Shown: positions 4,845 through 9,981 of the stretch, one piece after another
Position numbering within the stretch: position 1 is the first letter of the stretch
How the letters are laid out: each line of letters opens with the position of its first letter
Assembly: GCA_023416515.1 (NCBI GenBank)
Contig: JAEZHP010000047.1
Span: 1-9,981 of the forward strand
DNA length: 9,981 bases
Source of the DNA: Pseudomonadota bacterium
Lineage (GTDB): Bacteria; Pseudomonadota; Alphaproteobacteria; Sphingomonadales; Sphingomonadaceae
Direction: 5' to 3'
Notes under the pieces: model-generated
The model's database searches: none
Told to the model about the DNA's origin: nothing
Seen by the model: the letters and a program-made list of their open reading frames with translations, nothing else
Position numbers and translations under genes: made by a program

Positions 4845-5860
4845 CAATAAGCCGCCGGAATATTGGCCAGCAGAGCGTCGCGCTTGGCGATCAATTCGGC
4901 GATCGGGGGCAACTCGCCCACGGGCGGAGGGAGTGCCCGCGCCAGCCGCTCGCGGCCGTGCTCGGATAGCGGCGCCAAAGCCTCGGCGAGGCGAGCGCTC
5001 TCGGCGAAGCTCCCCGAGCAGCACAAGGCAAGGTCGCAGCCGGCGGCGAGAACCGCCTGCGCCCGCTCTTGGGCGCCTCCGGTCAACGCTTCCATGGCGA
5101 TGTCGTCGCTGACCAGAAGGCCCTCGAAGCCGATACGGCCGCGGATGATCTGCTCGATTACGCTCGGCGAGATGCTTGCGGCGCGCTGCTCGTCCCACGC
5201 GGGGTAGAGGATATGAGCGACCATGCCGATTCGGGCCCGGCCGCCCAGACGCTGGAACGGCAGGATATCGGCAGCAAGCTCCGCTTCCGAGGCGGCCACG
5301 ACCGGGAGCGCGACATGGCTGTCGGCCTGGGCACGGCCGTGGCCCGGCAGGTGCTTGATCACCCCCGCGACCCCGCCCTCGCCGAGGCCGTCGAGCGCTG
5401 CCCGTCCGAGCGCTGCGACGGCGAGCGGGTTAGCACCGAACGAGCGCTCGCCGATCACCGGGTCTGCTCCTTCGTGAAGGAGATCGAGAAGCGGCAGGGT
5501 GGTCGCGTTGATCCCGGTCTCACCGAGGACGAGCGCCATCGCCAGCGCATTGACCCGCGCCGCCTCCATGCCGCTGATCGGCGCGGTCTCGTAAAGCGCA
5601 CCCAGCCGCGCAGCCGCTGGGAAGTCAGGCCAATGCGGGGGGCGCAGGCGAGCAACGGGGCCGCCTTCCTGGTCGACCATGATGAGAAGATCGTCGCGCC
5701 CGGCGGCGTCGCGAAGCGAGTCGGTCAGAGCGCGCAGCTGCTCTGGATCCGCGACATTGCGGCCGAACAGGATGAATCCGGCCGGCTGGGCAGCTCGGAA
5801 CAGCGCGCGTTCGTCAGCGGTAAGGGCTGGGCCGGCGAGGCCGAGGATCGCGGGAAGCAT
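4844..5860 (-). CDS. nagZ: NagZ, beta-N-acetylhexosaminidase (GH3)
   Basis: NagZ removes the non-reducing N-acetylglucosamine from 1,6-anhydro-muropeptides in the cytoplasm during peptidoglycan recycling; its products can signal beta-lactamase induction. The 338-aa length is standard for single-domain Gram-negative NagZ. Visible motifs in order are D-Q-E-G-G-P-V-A-R-L (63-72), I-G-E-R-S-F-G (136-142), K-H-L-P-G-H-G (169-175) with the D-S-H (180-182) of the flexible catalytic loop that supplies the His general acid/base, and S-D-D (251-253) with nucleophile Asp252. The ATG at 5860 gives the normal N-terminus; only a weak AGAG ribosome site precedes it. It is separated from the SPOR gene upstream by 111 bases that hold a dispersed-type repeat. 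Downstream, a thioesterase gene occupies the place where scpA is expected. Confidence 0.95.
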   Translation of the reverse strand: MLPAILGLAGPALTADERALFRAAQPAGFILFGRNVADPEQLRALTDSLRDAAGRDDLLIMVDQEGGPVARLRPPHWPDFPAAARLGALYETAPISGMEAARVNALAMALVLGETGINATTLPLLDLLHEGADPVIGERSFGANPLAVAALGRAALDGLGEGGVAGVIKHLPGHGRAQADSHVALPVVAASEAELAADILPFQRLGGRARIGMVAHILYPAWDEQRAASISPSVIEQIIRGRIGFEGLLVSDDIAMEALTGGAQERAQAVLAAGCDLALCCSGSFAESARLAEALAPLSEHGRERLARALPPPVGELPPIAELIAKRDALLANIPAAY

Positions 5861-5890
5861 GGCGCTCTGTAACGGGCCACCCCTCCCTCG

Positions 5891-5960
5891 TCATTCCCGC
5901 GAAAGCGGGAATCCAGCCTCTTGTAGAGAAGGCAGCTGGATCCCCGCTTTTGCGGGATGA
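5891..5960. repeat. REP/MITE-like double-hairpin repeat
   Basis: The left half, 5891-5917, and the right half, 5935-5960, are near-perfect reverse complements that differ by a few bases. Each half is itself a hairpin: TTCCCGC-GAAA-GCGGGAA on the left (GNRA tetraloop) and CCCGC-TTTT-GCGGG on the right. The whole can form a cruciform or clover-like RNA. The core TCATTCCCGC...GCGGGAATCCAG is a pattern I know from intergenic repeats dispersed through many proteobacterial chromosomes. It lies between the SPOR gene and nagZ and contains no gene. It may act as a terminator or mRNA stabiliser between the two. Confidence 0.85.
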
Positions 5961-5971
5961 CATTGAAGGCC

Positions 5972-6643
5972 TTAGTCGTTGACGTCCATGCAGGGCTGTC
6001 CGGCGGCGCGCAGGCGGCGGCAGACGCTGCTCGCCTCGGCGCCGGCCGCGCGAAGCCGGTAGAAGGTCTGGCCGCCGCGTTGGTGGACCATCACCTGGTG
6101 TTGAAGCCCGCCGAGATAGGGATAGCGCGCGGCGAGCCGCCGCCATTCGCCGTCCGCTGCGGCCTGGCTCGGGAAGGCGCCGACCTGAATGGTCGGGCCG
6201 CTGAGACGCTGCTGGCTCGGCGCCGGCGTGGGCGCCGGGGCGGGAGCGGGCTGCTGCTGCGCCTGCGGAACGGGCTGAGTCGGCCGCTGCTGCGCAGGCG
6301 GAGCCGGCGCGGGTTCGGGCCGGTTGGCGAGTTGGGCGTTCTGCTGGGTGCCCTCACTGGTCGCGATCTGGGTCGACGCGCTGTTGTCGAGCTGAAGTCC
6401 GCCCGCCTCGGGCGCGGGGACCTTATAGGCCCCGGGGGAGGCGATCAGCTCCTCTCCGCCGCCGCCAGTGCTCCGGTTGGCCGCCCAGAACAGGCCGCCC
6501 ACTACCACTCCAATGACGATGAGGCCGATCACCACCGCGGCGATCAGCTTGACCGGCGACGGGCCGCTTTCCTCTTCCTCGACCGCCTCGAGCCAGGGCA
6601 GCCGGTCGTCGTCGTCCAAATCGCCCCGCGTGGCATCGGTCAT
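5972..6643 (-). CDS. Membrane-anchored SPOR-domain protein
   Basis: SPOR domains bind glycan strands lacking stem peptides at the division septum, so this is probably a periplasm-facing cell-division or envelope protein. The 223-aa chain has an acidic cytoplasmic N-terminus (1-30), one membrane helix at 33-55 (LIAAVVIGLIVIGVVVGGLF), a linker very rich in Pro, Gln and Ala at 109-146, and a C-terminal SPOR domain from about 150 with the entry motif T-I-Q-V-G-A-F (151-157) and two helices ending SSVCRRLRAAGQPCMDV. Two cysteines in the last part could pair in the periplasm. The ATG at 6643 overlaps the argS stop as TGATG and has GAGGAG 8 bases upstream; an adjacent in-frame GTG at 6646 is less likely. 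A FtsN-like role is possible but not shown. Confidence 0.9.
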   Translation of the reverse strand: MTDATRGDLDDDDRLPWLEAVEEEESGPSPVKLIAAVVIGLIVIGVVVGGLFWAANRSTGGGGEELIASPGAYKVPAPEAGGLQLDNSASTQIATSEGTQQNAQLANRPEPAPAPPAQQRPTQPVPQAQQQPAPAPAPTPAPSQQRLSGPTIQVGAFPSQAAADGEWRRLAARYPYLGGLQHQVMVHQRGGQTFYRLRAAGAEASSVCRRLRAAGQPCMDVND

Positions 6644-8376
6644 CACGCCATCTCCTCGGCCGCGGCCACTCCCATGATGCTGAGGCCGTTGCGGATTATC
6701 TGCCCGATCCCGGCGGCGAGTTCCAGCCGCGCGCGAGTGAGCCCGGGATCCTGTGCCACAAGGAAACGCCGGGCCGGGTCGTCATTACCCTTGTTCCACT
6801 GCGCGTGGAACGCCGCGGCGAGGTCGTGAAGGTAGAAAGCGACCCGGTGCGGCTCGTGCGCATCCGCGGCGCTCTCGACGATGCGCGGGAACTGGGCGGC
6901 GAGCTTGACCAGCGACAGCTCGTCCTCGTCGAGCAGCGTGAGATCCGCGGTCTGGGGGAGGTCCGGCACCTCCGTCGCCACCTTGCGGTGGAGCGAGCGG
7001 ATGCGCGCATGGGCGTATTGGACGTAGAAGACGGGGTTGTCCTTCGACGCCTCGACGACCTTGGCGAAGTCGAAATCCATCTGCGCATCGGCCTTGCGGG
7101 TCAGCATGGTGAACCGCACCACGTCCTTGCCGACCTCGTTGACGACGTCGGCCAGCGTGACGAAATTGCCCGCCCGCTTTGACATCTTCACCGGCTCGCC
7201 GCCGCGCAGAAGCCGAACCATCTGGACCAGCTTGACGTCGAACGGCACCTTGCCCTCGGTCAGCGCAGCGACCGCGGCCTTGATGCGCTTGACCGTGCCG
7301 GCATGGTCGGCGCCCCAAATGTCGATCAGCTGATCGGCATTCTGGGCCTTCTGGAAATGATAGGCCATGTCCGCGCCGAAATAGGTCCAGCTGCCATCGG
7401 ACTTCTTGACCGGCCGGTCCTGGTCGTCGCCGAACTGGGTCGACTTGAACAAGGTGAGCTCGACCGGCTCCCACTCGTCGTGGGGATCGAGGCTCTTCGG
7501 CCGCTCGAGCTCGCCCTCATAGACGAGGCCGCGCGCGCGAAGCGCCTCGACCGCCGCGTCGGGCTTGCCCGCGGCCTGCACCTCGGCTTCCGACGCGAAC
7601 ACGTCGTGATGGATTCCGAGAACGGCGAGGTCCGCCTTGATCATCTCGAGCATCGCCGCGACGGCGGTCTTGCGGAACAGGGCCAGCCACTCACTCTCGG
7701 GCGCCCCGACGAAGCGATCGCCATGTTCCTTCGCCAGGACGATGCCGACAGGCTTCAGATAGTCGCCCGGATAGAGGCCTTCAGGAATCTCGCCGATATC
7801 CTCGCCGAGTGCCTCCCGGTAGCGAAGGTGCGCCGAGCGGGCGAGGACGTCGACCTGGCCGCCGGCGTCGTTGACATAATATTCCCGGGTGACCGCGTAG
7901 CCGGCATGCTCGAGCAAGGACGCGAGCGCATCGCCGACCACCGCTCCGCGGCAATGGCCCATGTGCATGGGTCCGGTCGGATTGGCCGAGACATATTCGA
8001 CATTGACCCGCTGCCCCTGCCCCATGGCCGAGCGGCCGTAGCCCTCGCCCTCGGCCAGGATCGCACCGAGCTCCTCCTGCCACACATCCGGCACGAGCCG
8101 CAGGTTGATGAATCCTGGCCCGGCGATCTCCGCCGCTGACACTTCCGGCAGCGCCTCGAGCTTCGGCGCGATCAGCCCGGCGAGCGCACGCGGATTGGTC
8201 CCCGCGCGCTTGGCAAGAACCATCGCCGCGTTGGTGGCGAGATCGCCATGAGACGCATCGCGCGGTGGCTCGACGCTCACGCCCTTTCGGTCCAGGTCAG
8301 CCGGAAGCTGGCCTTCGGTGACAAGAGAGTCGAGCGCCGCATCAACATGCGCGGCAAAGCGGGCGTAGAGGGTCAC
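6643..8376 (-). CDS. argS: ArgS, arginyl-tRNA synthetase
   Basis: ArgS charges tRNA-Arg with arginine in the cytoplasm. It is a class I synthetase that needs bound tRNA for activation. With the GTG at 8376 it has 577 residues, the same as E. coli ArgS. The N-terminal additional domain spans about 1-95. The HIGH motif appears as H-M-G-H (138-141) after VSANPTGP. W-G-A-D-H-A-G (355-361) and K-M-S-K-R (397-401) complete the active site. The C-terminal helical anticodon-binding domain includes YVQYAHARI and ends near GLSIMGV. An in-frame ATG at 8409 would add 11 residues, but it lacks a ribosome site, while the GTG has GAAGG 8 bases before it and gives the usual MTLYARF start. dgt ends 62 bases upstream, and the SPOR gene overlaps the argS stop by one base. 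Confidence 0.96.
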   Translation of the reverse strand: MTLYARFAAHVDAALDSLVTEGQLPADLDRKGVSVEPPRDASHGDLATNAAMVLAKRAGTNPRALAGLIAPKLEALPEVSAAEIAGPGFINLRLVPDVWQEELGAILAEGEGYGRSAMGQGQRVNVEYVSANPTGPMHMGHCRGAVVGDALASLLEHAGYAVTREYYVNDAGGQVDVLARSAHLRYREALGEDIGEIPEGLYPGDYLKPVGIVLAKEHGDRFVGAPESEWLALFRKTAVAAMLEMIKADLAVLGIHHDVFASEAEVQAAGKPDAAVEALRARGLVYEGELERPKSLDPHDEWEPVELTLFKSTQFGDDQDRPVKKSDGSWTYFGADMAYHFQKAQNADQLIDIWGADHAGTVKRIKAAVAALTEGKVPFDVKLVQMVRLLRGGEPVKMSKRAGNFVTLADVVNEVGKDVVRFTMLTRKADAQMDFDFAKVVEASKDNPVFYVQYAHARIRSLHRKVATEVPDLPQTADLTLLDEDELSLVKLAAQFPRIVESAADAHEPHRVAFYLHDLAAAFHAQWNKGNDDPARRFLVAQDPGLTRARLELAAGIGQIIRNGLSIMGVAAAEEMA

Positions 8377-8438
8377 GGAAAAAGCCTTCGCTTCAGGGAA
8401 GCCGCGCATCTAGCGAAGGCGCGCGCCGATTTGAAGCG

Positions 8439-9602
8439 TCAGAAGCCTTCGGGCAGATCGGCCGGGCCGATCAGTTCCTCGTAGCATTTGATCGCGAAGC
8501 GGTCCGTCATTCCGGCGACATAGTCCCCGATGGCCCGAATGGTCGTCGTGGGATCGTCGGACGCGCGCCGTCGCGCCTCGGGAAGTCGCGACGGATCCTC
8601 GCAATAGGCGGCGAACAGGGCCGCAATGACGGACTGAGCGCGCTCCCTCACCGCCTTCACCTTCGGCGCGTCGTACATGCGGGCGTAGAGGAAGCGCTTG
8701 AGCGCGCGCTCCTCGGCGGCCAGCTCCGTCGAGAAAGCGGCGAGGGCCTGGCCCGCCGCGCGGACATCTCCCGGGCTTTGCGGAGCGGCCTCTTCGACCC
8801 GGCGCCGGGTCTCGGCGAGGAGATCGTTGACCATCACCCCGATCTGGTGGCGGACGAGCTCGCCGGTCAGGCGCTCGGCGGGTATGTGGGAATAGCGTGC
8901 CCGCACCTCATCCCAGCAGCGGCGGACGAGCGGGACCTCGAGCACCTCCTCAAGGCTGAACAGGCCGGCGCGGAGGCCGTCATCGATGTCGTGATTGTCA
9001 TAGGCGATATCGTCGGCCAGCGCCGCGACCTGCGCCTCGAGGCTCGGCCAAGTCGCCAGGTCGAGGTCGAAATCCGAATTCGCTTCGGCGAGCGCCCAGG
9101 TCGGCTCGGACACCGGGCCGTTATGCTTGGCCAAGCCTTCGAGCGTCTCCCAACTGAGATTGTAGCCGTCGAAACAGGGATAGGGCGTCTCGAGCTTGGT
9201 CAGCAAGCGAAGCGTGTGGGCGTTGTGATCGAAACCCCCGGCAGGCGCCATCGCGGCGTCGATCGCGTCCTCGCCGGCATGTCCGAACGGGGGATGGCCG
9301 ATGTCATGGGCGAGGCAGAGCGCCTCGGTCAGGTCTTCGTTGATCCCGAGCGTTCGAGCCACCGCCCGGCCGATCTGCGCGACCTCCATGCTGTGGGTGA
9401 GGCGCACCCGGAAATGGTCGCCGTCGGGCGCGACGAAGACTTGCGTCTTGCCGCGAAGCCGCCGGAACGGGACCGAGTGGATGATGCGGTCGCGGTCGCG
9501 CTGGAAGGCGTCGCGCGGGCCGCGCTGGGCCCTCGGATCCTCTTCATGGTGTCGGCCGCGGCTACGTGATGGGTCGCAGCCGTAGGAAGCGAGTTTCGTC
9601 AA
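8439..9602 (-). CDS. dgt: Dgt-type deoxynucleotide triphosphohydrolase (HD domain)
   Basis: Enzymes of this family hydrolyse dNTPs, dGTP in the founding member, to nucleoside and triphosphate and so adjust dNTP pools. The 387-aa length fits the shorter dGTPase-like subfamily found in alphaproteobacteria. The N-terminal arginine-rich segment SRSRGR leads to RDRIIHSVPFRRLRGKTQVF (37-56), a family hallmark. HD-domain metal ligands are His70, His99-Asp100 in LAHDIGHPPFGHAGE, and an aspartate of ADDIAYDNHD (196-205). The start is a TTG at 9602 that overlaps the TGA of the upstream SPOR gene by 4 bases. No in-frame ATG lies between it and the conserved arginine segment, so coupling to the upstream gene is likely. 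Substrate choice among dNTPs cannot be read here. Confidence 0.93.
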   Translation of the reverse strand: MTKLASYGCDPSRSRGRHHEEDPRAQRGPRDAFQRDRDRIIHSVPFRRLRGKTQVFVAPDGDHFRVRLTHSMEVAQIGRAVARTLGINEDLTEALCLAHDIGHPPFGHAGEDAIDAAMAPAGGFDHNAHTLRLLTKLETPYPCFDGYNLSWETLEGLAKHNGPVSEPTWALAEANSDFDLDLATWPSLEAQVAALADDIAYDNHDIDDGLRAGLFSLEEVLEVPLVRRCWDEVRARYSHIPAERLTGELVRHQIGVMVNDLLAETRRRVEEAAPQSPGDVRAAGQALAAFSTELAAEERALKRFLYARMYDAPKVKAVRERAQSVIAALFAAYCEDPSRLPEARRRASDDPTTTIRAIGDYVAGMTDRFAIKCYEELIGPADLPEGF

Positions 9603-9981
9603 CCGGCAGGGACCTGCGCGACTTCCTGGCCGGCGGTGCTGGACCAGGCGAAGGCGCTGATGTCCTCACGGTCGAGCCGGTTGATGAAGGCCCTTGCCTC
9701 GGCCTGGGTGGCGAACGGGCCGACCAGGAGGCGGCCGCTCGACCCGGAAGGAGCCGTAAACGCCGGGCGAGTGCGAAGCAGTTCCGGCGCCTTGCGCCGA
9801 AGGCGGGCATATTCGGCCGGAAGAGCGCTCCGTGCCGCAGTCGCGATCTGCACCCAGATTCGCTCCGGATGGCGCTGCGCGGGAGTTTGCGCCCGGGTTG
9901 CGGCGCGGTTCGAAGCGGTCGCCGTGCGGCCGTTGGCGGCAGGGCGACCAGCCGCCGGGGCGGGGGTGCCGCGTGCCGCGG
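9599..9981 (-). CDS. SPOR-domain protein, C-terminal part (5' end outside window)
   Basis: The frame is open from the right window edge to a TGA at 9601-9599, showing 126 C-terminal residues. The first 40 or so are Ala/Arg/Pro/Thr-rich linker. From ERIWVQIATA onwards comes a SPOR domain: the R-I-W-V-Q-I-A entry strand, helix SALPAEYARLRRKAPELL, the middle strand, the signature GRLLVGPFATQAEARAFINR (second half of the domain) and a last strand DISAFAW. Binding to denuded septal peptidoglycan in the periplasm is expected from the family. The missing N-terminus should carry a signal or membrane anchor; from memory, SPOR proteins next to dgt in sphingomonads can carry Sel1/TPR repeats. A GTG at 9853 inside the SPOR domain is not the real start. 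Confidence 0.85.
   Translation of the reverse strand, partial: AARGTPAPAAGRPAANGRTATASNRAATRAQTPAQRHPERIWVQIATAARSALPAEYARLRRKAPELLRTRPAFTAPSGSSGRLLVGPFATQAEARAFINRLDREDISAFAWSSTAGQEVAQVPAG

Noticed and set aside
4843..4848. TTGACA on the minus strand as a -35 box for the thioesterase
   Set aside because: A -10 box at normal spacing would fall inside the coding start, and none is visible. It is explained by the end of nagZ and the palindrome.
5069..5872. Plus-strand open frame of about 267 codons opposite nagZ
   Set aside because: NagZ on the minus strand has all its catalytic motifs. The plus-strand translation has no family features and shadow-like composition.
5957..6829. Plus-strand open frame of about 290 codons opposite the SPOR gene and the end of argS
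   Set aside because: It spans the junction of two well-supported minus-strand genes and reads as Arg/Gly/Leu-rich low-complexity sequence.
7303..8139. Plus-strand open frame of about 278 codons opposite argS
   Set aside because: ArgS on the other strand is certain, and the opposing frame has no domain signature.
8418..8427. GGCGCGCGCC palindrome between dgt and argS
   Set aside because: It is short, all G/C, without a T-run, and of a kind expected by chance at this base composition. I do not call a terminator from it.
8778..9569. Plus-strand open frame of about 263 codons opposite dgt
   Set aside because: It is a shadow of the HD-domain gene, with no motif and no ribosome site supporting it.

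Overview
The window looks like chromosomal DNA of a sphingomonad-type alphaproteobacterium (Sphingomonas or a close relative). This rests on very high GC with G/C in most third codon positions, on alphaproteobacterial forms of ScpA/ScpB, NagZ, ArgS and Dgt, and on the minus-strand order SPOR protein - dgt - argS - SPOR protein - nagZ. From memory, sphingomonads usually continue this order straight into scpA-scpB-tat. No database search was possible.

Layout on the minus strand, read from right to left: a 5'-truncated SPOR-domain protein (9599-9981), dgt overlapping it by 4 bases, argS, a single-pass membrane protein with a C-terminal SPOR domain overlapping argS by 1 base, an intergenic double-hairpin repeat, nagZ, a hotdog-fold acyl-CoA thioesterase, and a small lipoprotein. 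After a gap come scpA and scpB (4-base overlap). scpB runs off the left edge.

Between the lipoprotein and scpA lies an oppositely oriented block of five genes on the plus strand (1481-3767): a 73-aa unknown, a 71-aa acidic protein with an E-x-F-P-A-S-D-P motif, a zinc-dependent cinnamyl-alcohol-type dehydrogenase, a short divergent DUF1476 (F1-ATPase inhibitor zeta-like) protein, and a 91-aa unknown. A GGAAC-N16-CGTC site resembling an alphaproteobacterial EcfG general-stress promoter sits just upstream of the first of these.

The minus-strand genes serve housekeeping roles: chromosome condensation (scpA/B), peptidoglycan recycling (nagZ), septal peptidoglycan binding (SPOR proteins), translation (argS) and dNTP control (dgt). 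The plus-strand block looks like a stress or accessory module set into this locus. The 303-base divergent gap 1178-1480 is rich in inverted repeats and is the least explained part of the window. I see no CRISPR array, tRNA, rRNA, transposase or phage gene, and no clear new multi-gene system. The best leads are the structured gap, the candidate stress promoter and the interrupted nagZ-scpA order.
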